Assembly (NCBI GenBank): GCA_963082875.1
Contig: OY720102.1
Location: 9,336,990-9,400,989, forward strand
DNA: 64,000 nucleotides
Source: Corella eumyota
Taxonomy: Eukaryota; Chordata; Ascidiacea; Phlebobranchia; Corellidae
Direction of reading: 5' to 3'
In this document: piece by piece, positions 1 to 9,909 of the stretch
How positions within the stretch are numbered: the first letter of the stretch is position 1
How the letters are laid out: every line of letters begins with the position of its first letter
Made by a program: the position numbers and the translations under genes
The notes under the pieces: generated by a model
Database searches by the model: none
Told to the model about the DNA's origin: nothing
Seen by the model: only the letters and a program-made list of their open reading frames with translations

Positions 1-470
1 AATGTTTGTTACGTTAAATTTATTGTTTGGTATTGGCTAATTACTTTACCACTAATACATAATTTGGATTCAGACTTGACCTATGTTGGTAAGAAGAATA
101 TTAGCAATAAATACTTATTTTATTAAATTAGTTAACTAGTACATACCTGTTACATAAAAGTTTTTTTAAATAATCGGACGAGGGAACTTATTTTTACCCT
201 TTAACTTGGTTACTTTGGAAAGGTAAGTTACAGTTAAATTTGCAATTTGTAAAGCTGGTAATTCACTTATAATTAAATACTGGTTTCTTTATGACGGTTA
301 AGTTTAAAATAAAAAGTAAAATTTTTTTTGAATAAATTTAGTTACGTGTTATATCCGTGAACTTCTGAATAAACCTATTTTTATTTTTAACCTGACGTTA
401 TGCCAACAATAGTGAAATTAAAAAGTTGTTTATTTAATTCAAAAATCGTGTTTTAATCATATAAAAAAAT
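1..470. other. Spacer 3' of the Leu gene
   Basis: AT-rich spacer with no open frame of note and no RNA gene that I can recognise. It ends in a run of seven A at 463-469, which is the Leu terminator on the minus strand. The same spacer opens every unit and varies only at scattered bases. Confidence 0.6.
463..469 (-). terminator. Pol III terminator of tRNA-Leu
   Basis: Seven consecutive T on the minus strand, starting two bases past the discriminator. Units 1, 3, 4 and 6 have T7 here; all other units have T5 after ATA or GA. Either length suffices for RNA polymerase III. Confidence 0.85.
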
Positions 471-481
471 TGTCAGAAGTG

Positions 482-492
482 GGATTCGAACC
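482..492 (-). promoter_or_regulatory. B box of tRNA-Leu
   Basis: GGTTCGAATCC on the minus strand is a perfect match to the TFIIIC-binding consensus GGTTCGANTCC. This is the element altered in 11 other Leu copies. Confidence 0.9.
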
Positions 493-516
493 CACGCCTC
501 CATTCGGAGACCAGAA

Positions 517-548
517 CACCCATCGCCGCACAACGGCGAAGATTTTAT
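517..548 (-). other. tRNA-Leu intron
   Basis: Intron of 32 nt placed between positions 37 and 38 of the tRNA, the canonical eukaryotic site. A 5-bp GC-rich stem closes the loop TTGTG. The same length is kept in all 26 Leu copies; only a few copies (units 2, 21-24, 26) have base changes, mostly outside the stem. The junction is inferred from the anticodon stem-loop geometry. Confidence 0.9.
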
Positions 549-568
549 CTTGAGTCTGGCGCCTTAGA

Positions 569-579
569 CCACTCGGCCA
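569..579 (-). promoter_or_regulatory. A box of tRNA-Leu
   Basis: TGGCCGAGTGG on the minus strand fits the A box consensus TRGYNNARNNG. Confidence 0.9.
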
Positions 580-593
580 TCCTGACACATTTT

Positions 594-855
594 GCATTAC
601 GAAACTCATTAAATTAAAGATATCGTGTGGCGAAGTTTCTGATTATAATTGGTATTATGGGTTAGTTGATACAAAACCTTAACGTACTTCCTCTTTAAAA
701 AAACGCTAAGCTTACATTATGTAAAATTTTTTTTTTAACTAACATTTGCACATCACAAAGAAAACATAATTTTTCTAGAATATATAGATATACCATAAAA
801 ACAAAGTTAAAGCACCATTATAAAAATATTTTCAAATATATTTCATTTAAAATTT
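594..855. repeat. Internal direct repeat, copy R1
   Basis: Begins GCATTACGAAACTCATTAAA just upstream of the Leu gene. It aligns with R2 at an offset of 308 bp through shared text such as ATTATGGG, AGTTGATACAAAAC, TTACATTATGT, GCACATCACAAAG and AATATATAGAT. The end is approximate. Confidence 0.85.
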
Positions 856-901
856 ACAAAAAATATTGCATTAAATGGGTATTTCCGTTCAACCAGGTGC
901 T

Positions 902-1163
902 GCATTACAAAACTCAATAAACTAAAAATATCGTGTTGTGAAATTTCTAATTATAATTGCTATTATGGGATAGTTGATACAAAACTTTGACTTACTTTTT
1001 TCAAAAATAAACGCTTAATTTACATTATGTCAAAATTCATTTTTACTAACCAACATATGCACATCACAAAGGGAAAATAATTTTTTTAGAATATATAGAT
1101 TTACCGAGAAAACAAATTTAAAGTTTCATTAAAAAGATTTGCAAATATAAACCGCAAATTTTA
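902..1163. repeat. Internal direct repeat, copy R2
   Basis: Second, diverged copy of R1, lying on the 3' side of the Thr gene. In short units it is cut after TTACATTATGT, so only its first half, about 128 bp, remains. The end is approximate. Confidence 0.85.
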
Positions 1164-1228
1164 TTTATTTTTAAATCAGAAAAGGTAGAATACTTTTTAG
1201 AAATTAATAAATTTCACAACAATAGTTT

Positions 1229-1235
1229 AAAAAAA
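1229..1235 (-). terminator. Pol III terminator of tRNA-Thr
   Basis: Seven T on the minus strand, five bases past the Thr discriminator. Units 2, 4 and 5 have T5 followed by G here instead. Confidence 0.85.
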
Positions 1236-1240
1236 TGAAT

Positions 1241-1312
1241 AGGCGTTACTGGGGATCGAACCCAGGATCTCCTGTTTACAAGACAGGCGCTTTACCACTA
1301 AGCCATAACGCC
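1241..1312 (-). tRNA. tRNA-Thr-TGT: tRNA-Thr(UGU)
   Basis: Threonine tRNA reading ACA. The acceptor stem pairs GGCGTTA with TAACGCC, with discriminator T. The D stem is GCTT/AAGC, the anticodon stem CCTGT/ACAGG around loop CT-TGT-AA, and the T stem CTGGG/CCCAG around TTCGATC. It is 72 nt with discriminator and has no intron. The A box is TGGCTTAGTGG (1295-1305) and the B box GGTTCGATCCC (1252-1262), one base off consensus. Present only in units 1-5, 24 and 25; a 280-bp deletion removed it from the rest. Confidence 0.97.
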
Positions 1313-1896
1313 CTTTCTGCTTATTAACGTACTAAATTAATATCAAAGTAAAATGTAATAAGGAAAATCAAAATTTTTATTGTTTATATATTTTCGCTTA
1401 TTCTCGTTTACTCTGTTATAGGTTAAAAGCTAAACAACTTATAAAAAATACAAAATTTTTTTGCACTTTAAATGACTTAATTTATTCGTAATAAATAAAG
1501 CTCAAACTTTTGTAACAGAGTCCCAAATTAAGTTAAGTTATTCCCATTTTTGCAACCAATTTTATGTATTATGTTGGCTTATCTGGACATTGTTAATTAT
1601 ATAATTTATTATATTTTAATTATTTTCATTTTAAAGCACATAATTTTATTCTATAAGAAGATGTTGTCTTTAATTTTTTTAAATGTTTAATAACACATAT
1701 TAAATTATTTTTTAATTGTTCATGTTTATTTAACGAATTTTGAAAAACAGAGTCGGGTAAAATTACCAGTCGGATAATGTGGGGTTATATACATTAAATT
1801 TTAGCTTTATTGCTACATAAGTTAAAAAAATTATTTAATATCAAACTATGTGTATTTTATTATATAATTTTAACACTATTTTAGTATTAAAAATCT
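1313..1896. other. Thr-Gly spacer
   Basis: AT-rich spacer upstream of Thr and downstream of Gly. No gene seen. It contains a conserved GGGTAAAATTACCAGTCGG (near 1755), where GGTAAAATTACC is a short inverted repeat, and it ends in the Gly terminator T5 at 1889-1893. It is present in every unit, including those without Thr. Confidence 0.6.
1889..1893 (-). terminator. Pol III terminator of tRNA-Gly
   Basis: Five T on the minus strand, three bases past the Gly discriminator. It is kept in all units. Confidence 0.8.
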
Positions 1897-1968
1897 TTCG
1901 TCGACCGGGAGTCGAACCCAGAACTAGTGCTTGGAAGGCACCAATGCTAACCGTTACACCATCGACGC
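1897..1968 (-). tRNA. tRNA-Gly-TCC: tRNA-Gly(UCC), acceptor variant
   Basis: Glycine tRNA reading GGA. The anticodon loop CT-TCC-AA is closed by GGTGC/GCACT; the A box is TGGTGTAACGG (1951-1961) and the B box GGTTCGACTCC (1908-1918). It is 72 nt with discriminator A and has no intron. In this copy position 72 is A where most copies have C, so the first pair G1-C72 becomes a G-A mismatch, and T50 replaces C50, giving a G-U pair in the T stem. Units 3 and 4 share both changes. The mismatch could weaken end processing or charging; the gene is otherwise sound. Confidence 0.93.
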
Positions 1969-2647
1969 GTACAAAAACAGTTATTTAATGAAGCTCTTTA
2001 ATATGACATAGGATCAATAAAGATAATTCATGGCCTTATAAACAAATCAACTTACGCAAATTTGGAATTTCCATTTTAGCGCATTTAAAGAACGAACTTA
2101 TTCGGATCCGATAATGTTCAAAGTTTTGTTGGAAATTGCTACCATTTTAGAGTATAAATTAATATCATTTTTTAAGTTTTTTTTATGTACGATACTGTCA
2201 GGAAACGACAACGGTATACTTCTTTGACCTGCCTCAAAAATATAACATTGCATTTATTGTGTTTCATTATGATCATAAAATAGTAGTTTAAATTCACAAT
2301 TTATGAACTAAAGAATTATAGATAAATATTGTAAAATATTCTGCCGCTTATGCGTTTACCTATTTTGTTAACTACTGATCTCGCACCAAATTCTGTATAT
2401 CACAGATTTATTTACAAGATGATTATCAACACAATCGAGCAACCAAACACAACCATTTTTCAGGCTGTTCACTATGTACCTCCTTAAACAACTCATTTCT
2501 TACAGTTTAACTTACAAGTCACGTAATACAGCCCACAGCGGATAAAGTGGGCCCAAGTGACTAATGGGAGGGGGCAAGTGACCTAGGACAGATAACACGT
2601 TACAATAAACATGAAAATGGCAGATTTGTTATGGTATTCCATTGATA
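1969..2647. other. Spacer 5' of the Gly gene
   Basis: Spacer of 679 bp upstream of Gly, running into the next unit. It holds a stretch with a partly open plus-strand frame (from about 2030 to 2290), closed by stops and length changes of a T run in different units, and the GC-richer block at 2531-2590. No gene is supported. Confidence 0.6.
2531..2590. other. GC-richer block with paired motif
   Basis: Outside the tRNAs this is the most GC-rich part of the unit. CAAGTGAC occurs at 2554-2561 and 2575-2582, 21 bp apart, on either side of TAATGGGAGGGGG, and a GTGGGCCCA palindrome overlaps the first copy. It recurs in all units with few changes (units 2 and 5 read GTGGGGCCA; units 3 and 4 read TAATCGGAGG). 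Its function is unknown; a protein-binding site or boundary is only a guess. Confidence 0.5.
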
Positions 2648-3117
2648 AATGTTTGCTACGTTAAATTTATTGTTTGGTATTGGCTAATTACTTTACCACT
2701 AATACATAATTTGGATTCAGACTTGACCTATGTTGGTAAGAAGAATATTAGCAATAAATACTTATTTTATTAAATTAGTTAACTAGTACATACCTGTTAC
2801 ATAAAAGTTTTTTTAAATAATCGGACGAGGGAACTTATTTTTACCCTTTAACTTGGTTACTTTGGAAAGGTAAGTTACAGTCAAATTTGCAATTCGTAAA
2901 GCTGGTAATTCACTTATAATTAAATACTGGTTTCTTTATGACGGTTAAGTTTAAAATAAAAAGTTAAATTTTTTTTGAATAAATTTAGTTACGTGTTATA
3001 TCCGTGAACTTCTGAATAAACCTATCTTTATTTTTAACCTGACGTTATGCCAACACTAGTGAAATTAAAAAGTTGTTTATTTAATTCAAAAATCGTGTTT
3101 TAATCATATAAAAATAT

Positions 3118-3233
3118 TGTCAGAAGTGGGAGTCGAACCCACGCCTCCATTCGGAGACCAGAACACCCAGCGCCGCACAACGGCGAAGATTTTATCTTGA
3201 GTCTGGCGCCTTAGACCACTCGGCCATCCTGAC
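3118..3233 (-). tRNA. tRNA-Leu-CAA: tRNA-Leu(CAA), intron 3164-3195
   Basis: Same structure as the copy at 471-586. The T loop has C at position 59 (B box GGTTCGACTCC), which still fits the consensus. The intron has one change just 3' of its hairpin stem. Terminator T5. Probably functional. Confidence 0.96.
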
Positions 3234-3887
3234 ACATTTTGCATTACGAAACTCATTAAATTAAAGATATCGTGTGGCGAAATTTCTGATTATAATTGGT
3301 ATTATGGGTTAGTTGATACAAAACCTTAACTTACTTCCTCTTTAAAAAAACGCTAAGCTTACATTATGTAAAAAATTTTTTTTAACTAACATTTGCACAT
3401 CACAAAGGAAACATAATTTTTCTAGAATATATAGATATACCATAAAAACAAAGTTAAAGCACCATTATAAAAATATTTGCAAATATATTTCATTTAAAAT
3501 TTACAAAAAATATTGCATTAAATGGGTATTTCCGTTCAACCAGGTGCTGCATTACGAAACTCAATAAACTAAAAATATCGTGTTGTGAAATTTCTAATTA
3601 TAATTGCTATTATGGGATAGTTGATACAAAACTTTGACTTACTTTTTTCAAAAATAAACGCTTAATTTACATTATGTCAAAATTCATTTTTACTAACCAA
3701 CATATGCACATCACAAAGGGAAAATAATTTTTTTTAAATTTATAGATTTACCGAGAAAACAAATTTAAAGTTTCATTAAAAAGATTTGCAAATATAAACC
3801 GCAAATTTTATTTATTTTTAAATCAGAAAAGGTAGAATACTTTTTAGAAATTAATAAATTTCACAACAATAGTTTAAAAACATGAAT

Positions 3888-3959
3888 AGGCGTTACTGGG
3901 GATCGAACCCAGGATCTCCTGTTTACAAGACAGGCGCTTTACCACTAAGCCATAACGCC
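3888..3959 (-). tRNA. tRNA-Thr-TGT: tRNA-Thr(UGU)
   Basis: Identical to the Thr copy at 1241-1312 through all 72 positions. The terminator is T5 after CATG instead of T7. Confidence 0.97.
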
Positions 3960-4542
3960 CTTTCTGCTTATTAACGTACTAAATTAATATCAAAGTAAAA
4001 TGTAATAAGGAAAATCAAAATTTTTATTGTTTATATATTTTCGCTTATTCTCGTTTACTCTGTTATAGGTTAAAAGCTAAACAACTTATAAAAAATACAA
4101 AATTTTTTTGCACTTTAAATGACTTAATTTATTCGTAATAAATAAACCTCAAACTTTTGTTAGAGAGTCCCAAATTAAGTTAACTTATTCCCATTTTTGC
4201 AACCAATTTTATATATTATGTTGGCTTATCTGGACATTGTTTATTATATAATTTATTATATTTTAACTATTTTCATTTTAAAGCACAAAATTTTATTCTA
4301 TAAGAAGATGTTGTCTTTAATTTTTTTAAATGTTTAATAACACATATTAAATTATTTTTTAATTGTTCACGTTTATTTAACGAATTTTGAAAAACAGAGT
4401 CGGGTAAAATTACCAGTCGGATAATGTGGGGTTATATACATTAAATTTTAGCTTTATTGCTACATAAGTTAAAAAAATTTTTAATATCAAACTATGTATA
4501 TTTTATTATATAATTTTAACACTATTTTAGTATTAAAAATCT

Positions 4543-4614
4543 TGCGTCAACCGGGAGTCGAACCCGGAACTAGTGCTTGGAAGGCACCAATGCTAACCGT
4601 TACACCATCGACGC
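4543..4614 (-). tRNA. tRNA-Gly-TCC: tRNA-Gly(UCC)
   Basis: Intact A and B boxes and anticodon UCC. T replaces C at position 67, turning pair 6-67 into G-U. The first pair G1-C72 is normal, unlike units 1, 3 and 4. Probably functional. Confidence 0.96.
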
Positions 4615-5764
4615 GTACAAAAACCGTTATTTAATGAAGCTCTTTAATATGACATAGGATCAATAAAGATAATTCATGGCCTTAAAAACTAATCAACTTA
4701 CGCAAATTTTTAATTTTCATTTTAGCGTATTTAAAGAACGAACTTATTTGGATCCGATAATGTTCAAAGTTTTGTTGGAAATTGCTACCATTTTAGAGTA
4801 TAAATTAATATCATTTTTAAAGTTTTTTTTTATGTACGATATTGTCAGAAAAGGACAACGGTATACTTCTTTGACCTGCCTCAAAAATATAACATTGCAT
4901 TTATTGTGTTTCATTATGATCATAAAATAGTTGTTTAAATTCACAATTTATGAAGTAAAGAATTATAGATAAATATTGTAAAATATTCTGCCGCTTATGC
5001 GTTTACCTATTTTGTTAACTACTGATCTCGCACCAAATTCTGTATATCACAGATTTATTTACAAGATGATTACCAACACAATCGAGCAACCAAACACAAC
5101 CATTTTTCAGGCTGTTCACTATGTGCCTCCTTAAACAACTCATTTCTTACAGTTTAACTTACAAATCACGTAATACAGCCCACAGCGGACAAAGTGGGGC
5201 CAAGTGACTAATGGGAGGGGGCAAGTGACTTAGGACAGATAACACATTACAATAAACATGAAAATGGCAGATTTGTTATGGTATTTCATTGATAAATGTT
5301 TGTTACGTTAAATTTATTGTTTGGTATTGGCTAATTACTTTACCACTAATACATAATTTGGATTCAGACTTGACCTATGTTGGTAAGAAGAATATTAGCA
5401 ATAAATACTTATTTTATTAAATTAGTTAACTAGTACATACCTGTTACATAAAAGTTTTTTTAAATAATCGGACGAGGGAACTTATTTTTACCCTTTAACT
5501 TGGTTACTTTGGAAAGGTAAGTTACAGTTAAATTTGCAATTTGTAAAGCTGGTAATTCACTTATAATTAAATACTGGTTTCTTTATGACGGTTAAGTTTA
5601 AAATAAAAAGTAAAATTTTTTTTGAATAAATTTAGTTACGTGTTATATCCGTGAACTTCTGAATAAACCTATTTTTATTTTTAACCTGACGTTATGCCAA
5701 CAATAGTGAAATTAAAAAGTTGTTTATTTAATTCAAAAATCGTGTTTTAATCATATAAAAAAAT

Positions 5765-5880
5765 TGTCAGAAGTGGGATTCGAACCCACGCCTCCATTCG
5801 GAGACCAGAACACCCATCGCCGCACAACGGCGAAGATTTTATCTTGAGTCTGGCGCCTTAGACCACTCGGCCATCCTGAC
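5765..5880 (-). tRNA. tRNA-Leu-CAA: tRNA-Leu(CAA), intron 5811-5842
   Basis: Identical to the copy at 471-586, including the intron and T7 terminator. Intact boxes; probably functional. Confidence 0.97.
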
Positions 5881-6534
5881 ACATTTTGCATTACGAAACT
5901 CATTAAATTAAAGATATCGTGTGGCGAAGTTTCTGATTATAATTGGTATTATGGGTTAGTTGATACAAAACCTTAACGTACTTCCTCTTTAAAAAAACGC
6001 TAAGCTTACATTATGTAAAATTTTTTTTTTAACTAACATTTGCACATCACAAAGAAAACATAATTTTTCTAGAATATATAGATATACCATAAAAACAAAG
6101 TTAAAGCACCATTATAAAAATATTTTCAAATATATTTCATTTAAAATTTACAAAAAATATTGCATTAAATGGGTATTTCCGTTCAACCAGGTGCTGCATT
6201 ACAAAACTCAATAAACTAAAAATATCGTGTTGTGAAATTTCTAATTATAATTGCTATTATGGGATAGTTGATACAAAACTTTGACTTACTTTTTTCAAAA
6301 ATAAACGCTTAATTTACATTATGTCAAAATTCATTTTTACTAACCAACATATGCACATCACAAAGGGAAAATAATTTTTTTAGAATATATAGATTTACCG
6401 AGAAAACAAATTTAAAGTTTCATTAAAAAGATTTGCAAATATAAACCGCAAATTTTATTTATTTTTAAATCAGAAAAGGTAGAATACTTTTTAGAAATTA
6501 ATAAATTTCACAACAATAGTTTAAAAAAATGAAT

Positions 6535-6606
6535 AGGCGTTACTGGGGATCGAACCCAGGATCTCCTGTTTACAAGACAGGCGCTTTACCACTAAGCCAT
6601 AACGCC
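6535..6606 (-). tRNA. tRNA-Thr-TGT: tRNA-Thr(UGU)
   Basis: Identical to the copy at 1241-1312, with terminator T7. Confidence 0.97.
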
Positions 6607-7190
6607 CTTTCTGCTTATTAACGTACTAAATTAATATCAAAGTAAAATGTAATAAGGAAAATCAAAATTTTTATTGTTTATATATTTTCGCTTATTCTCG
6701 TTTACTCTGTTATAGGTTAAAAGCTAAACAACTTATAAAAAATACAAAATTTTTTTGCACTTTAAATGACTTAATTTATTCGTAATAAATAAAGCTCAAA
6801 CTTTTGTAACAGAGTCCCAAATTAAGTTAAGTTATTCCCATTTTTGCAACCAATTTTATGTATTATGTTGGCTTATCTGGACATTGTTAATTATATAATT
6901 TATTATATTTTAATTATTTTCATTTTAAAGCACATAATTTTATTCTATAAGAAGATGTTGTCTTTAATTTTTTTAAATGTTTAATAACACATATTAAATT
7001 ATTTTTTAATTGTTCATGTTTATTTAACGAATTTTGAAAAACAGAGTCGGGTAAAATTACCAGTCGGATAATGTGGGGTTATATACATTAAATTTTAGCT
7101 TTATTGCTACATAAGTTAAAAAAATTATTTAATATCAAACTATGTGTATTTTATTATATAATTTTAACACTATTTTAGTATTAAAAATTT

Positions 7191-7262
7191 TTCGTCGACC
7201 GGGAGTCGAACCCAGAACTAGTGCTTGGAAGGCACCAATGCTAACCGTTACACCATCGACGC
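7191..7262 (-). tRNA. tRNA-Gly-TCC: tRNA-Gly(UCC), acceptor variant
   Basis: Carries A72 and T50 as in unit 1, so the first acceptor pair is a G-A mismatch. A further base change just past the 3' end lengthens the T-rich flank. Anticodon and boxes are intact. Confidence 0.93.
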
Positions 7263-8411
7263 GTACAAAAACAGTTATTTAATGAAGCTCTTTAATATGA
7301 CATAGGATCAATAAAGATAATTCATGGCCTTATAAACAAATCAACTTACGCAAATTTGGAATTTCCATTTTAGCGCATTTAAAGAACGAACTTATTCGGA
7401 TCCGATAATGTTCAAAGTTTTGTTGGAAATTGCTACCATTTTAGAGTATAAATTAATATCATTTTTTAAGTTTTTTTTATGTACGATACTGTCAGGAAAC
7501 GACAACGGTATACTTCTTTGACCTGCCTCAAAAATATAACATTGCATTTATTGTGTTTCATTATGATCATAAAATAGTAGTTTAAATTCACAATTTATGA
7601 ACTAAAGAATTATAGATAAATATTGTAAAATATTCTGCCGCTTATGCGTTTACCTATTTTGTTAACTACTGATCTCGCACCAAATTCTGTATATCACAGA
7701 TTTATTTACAAGATGATTATCAACACAATCGAGCAACCAAACACAACCATTTTTCAGGCTGTTCACTATGTACCTCCTTAAACAACTCATTTCTTACAGT
7801 TTAACTTACAAGTCACGTAATACAGCCCACAGCGGATAAAGTGGGCCCAAGTGACTAATCGGAGGGGGCAAGTGACCTAGGACAGATAACACGTTACAAT
7901 AAACATGAAAATGGCAGATTTGTTATGGTATTCCATTGATAAATGTTTGGTACGTTAAATTTATTGTTTGGTATTGGCTAATTACTTTACCACTAATACA
8001 TAATTTGGATTCAGACTTGACCTATGTTGGTAAGAAGAATATTAGCAATAAATACTTATTTTATTAAATTAGTTAACTAGTACATACCTGTTACATAAAA
8101 GTTTTTTTAAATAATCGGACGAGGGAACTTATTTTTACCCTTTAACTTGGTTACTTTGGAAAGGTAAGTTACAGTTAAATTTGCAATTTGTAAAGCTGGT
8201 AATTCACTTATAATTAAATACTGGTTTCTTTATGACGGTTAAGTTTAAAATAAAAAGTAAAATTTTTTTTGAATAAATTTAGTTACGTGTTATATCCGTG
8301 AACTTCTAAATAAACCTATTTTTATTTTTAACCTGACGTTATGCCAACAATAGTGAAATTAAAAAGTTGTTTATTTAATTCAAAAATCGTGTTTTAATTA
8401 TATAAAAAAAT

Positions 8412-8527
8412 TGTCAGAAGTGGGATTCGAACCCACGCCTCCATTCGGAGACCAGAACACCCATCGCCGCACAACGGCGAAGATTTTATCTTGAGTCTGG
8501 CGCCTTAGACCACTCGGCCATCCTGAC
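8412..8527 (-). tRNA. tRNA-Leu-CAA: tRNA-Leu(CAA), intron 8458-8489
   Basis: Intact copy with consensus T loop and intron and a T7 terminator. Same as the copy at 471-586. Confidence 0.97.
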
Positions 8528-9181
8528 ACATTTTGCATTAGGAAACTCATTAAATTAAAGATATCGTGTGGCGAAGTTTCTGATTATAATTGGTATTATG
8601 GGTTAGTTGATACAAAACCTTAACTTACTTCCTCTTTAAAAAAACGCTAAGCTTACATTATGTAAAATTTTTTTTTTAACTAACATTTGCACATCACAAA
8701 GAAAACATAATTTTTCTAGAATATATAGATATACCATAAAAACAAAGTTAAAGCACCATTATAAAAATATTTTCAAATATATTTCATTTAAAATTTACAA
8801 AAAATATTGCATTAAATGGGTATTTCCGTTCAACCAGGTGCTGCATTACGAAACTCAATAAACTAAAAATATCGTGTTGTGAAATTTCTAATTATAATTG
8901 CTATTATGGGATAGTTGATACAAAACTTTGACTTACTTTTTTCAAAAATAAACGCTTAATTTACATTATGTCAAAATTCATTTTTACTAACCAACATATG
9001 CACATCACAAAGGGAAAATAATTTTTTTAGAATATATAGATTTACCGAGAAAACAAATTTAAAGTTTCATTAAAAAGATTTGCAAATATAAACCGCAAAT
9101 TTTATTTATTTTTAAATCAGAAAAGGTAGAATACTTTTTAGAAATTAATAAATTTCACAACAATAGTTTAAAAACATGTAT

Positions 9182-9253
9182 AGGCGTTACTGGGGATCGA
9201 ACCCAGGATCTCCTGTTTACAAGACAGGCGCTTTACCACTAAGCCATAACGCC
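9182..9253 (-). tRNA. tRNA-Thr-TGT: tRNA-Thr(UGU)
   Basis: Identical mature region to the copy at 1241-1312. Its 3' flank reads ATACATG before T5, one base different from units 2 and 5. Confidence 0.97.
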
Positions 9254-9837
9254 CTTTCTGCTTATTAACGTACTAAATTAATATCAAAGTAAAATGTAAT
9301 AAGGAAAATCAAAATTTTTATTGTTTATATATTTTCGCTTATTCTCGTTTACTCTGTTATAGGTTAAAAGCTAAACAACTTATAAAAAATACAAAATTTT
9401 TTTGCACTTTAAATGACTTAATTTATTCGTAATAAATAAAGCTCAAACTTTTGTTAGAGAGTCCCAAATTAAGTTAACTTATTCCCATTTTTGCAACCAA
9501 TTTTATATATTATGTTGGCTTATCTGGACATTGTTTATTATATAATTTATTATATTTTAATTATTTTCATTTTAAAGCACATAATTTTATTCTATAAGAA
9601 GATGTTGTCTTTAATTTTTTTAAATGTTTAATAACACATATTAAATTATTTTTTAATTGTTCACGTTTATTTAACGAATTTTGAAAAACAGAGTCGGGTA
9701 AAATTACCAGTCGGATAATGTGGGGTTATATACATTAAATTTTAGCTTTATTGCTACATAAGTTAAAAAAATTATTTAATATCAAACTATGTGTATTTTA
9801 TTATATAATTTTAACACTATTTTAGTATTAAAAATCT

Positions 9838-9909
9838 TTCGTCGACCGGGAGTCGAACCCAGAACTAGTGCTTGGAAGGCACCAATGCTAACCGTTACAC
9901 CATCGACGC
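9838..9909 (-). tRNA. tRNA-Gly-TCC: tRNA-Gly(UCC), acceptor variant
   Basis: Third copy with A72 and T50, hence a G1-A72 mismatch. Boxes and anticodon are intact. Confidence 0.93.

Larger units (their letters stand above)
471..586 (-). tRNA. tRNA-Leu-CAA: tRNA-Leu(CAA), intron 517-548
   Basis: Leucine tRNA reading UUG. The acceptor stem pairs GTCAGGA with TTCTGAC, followed by discriminator A; the type II variable arm pairs CTCC with GGAG. The anticodon stem is CCAGA/TCTGG around loop C-T-CAA-G-T. After G37 a 32-nt intron interrupts the gene; it contains a perfect hairpin, CGCCG and CGGCG around a 5-nt loop, and its third base from the 3' end is G, able to pair with C32 as tRNA splicing endonuclease substrates require. 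A box TGGCCGAGTGG lies at 569-579 and B box GGTTCGAATCC at 482-492. No CCA is encoded, as in eukaryotes. The exons are almost the same as the vertebrate Leu(CAA) gene as I recall it. Confidence 0.97.
587..1240. other. Leu-Thr spacer with internal duplication
   Basis: This spacer of 654 bp is mostly two diverged direct copies of one segment, annotated separately at 594-855 and 902-1163, joined by about 46 bp. No RNA gene or open frame is evident. In short units the spacer is cut in the second copy. Confidence 0.7.
1..2647 (-). repeat. Unit 1 (full, Leu-Thr-Gly)
   Basis: Full unit of 2,647 bp. It is nearly identical to unit 3, sharing the same Gly acceptor variant and the spacer text TACAGTTAAATTTGCAATTTG. 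The description of its spacers below applies to the other units. Confidence 0.95.
2648..5294 (-). repeat. Unit 2 (full, Leu-Thr-Gly)
   Basis: Full unit of 2,647 bp, nearly identical to unit 5 at a distance of 7,941-7,942 bp. Both share the Leu T-loop change, the Gly acceptor wobble, GTGGGGCCAAG in the terminal block and a spacer in which an early TAA reads AAA. Confidence 0.95.
5295..7941 (-). repeat. Unit 3 (full, Leu-Thr-Gly)
   Basis: Full unit of 2,647 bp, nearly identical to unit 1, which lies 5,294 bp away. Its tail differs by reading TAATCGGAGG, shared with unit 4. Confidence 0.95.

Noticed and set aside
120-300. Possible spliced-leader or snRNA gene around GGAAAGGTAAGTTACAGT at about 217-234
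   Set aside because: There is a donor-like AGGTAAGT, but I find no convincing Sm site (only AAATTTGC), no leader-like hairpins and no clear promoter or terminator. One donor match in AT-rich DNA is expected by chance.
850-905. Relict tRNA T arm in the R1-R2 link (minus strand GGTTGAAC near 888-895)
   Set aside because: Only eight bases resemble a B box and no partner stem could be drawn, so it is not listed as a feature.
4676-4930. Plus-strand frame of 84 codons beginning MALKTNQ, repeated at 12618-12872
   Set aside because: It is open only in units 2 and 5, which are copies of each other. In all other units the fourth codon is TAA, and T-run length differences change the frame further on. 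No known domain is seen, so it is a chance frame in AT-rich spacer.
4744-4944. Minus-strand frame of 66 codons, repeated at 12686-12886
   Set aside because: It overlaps the plus-strand frame in the same spacer, is found only in the same two sister units, and shows no recognisable domain.
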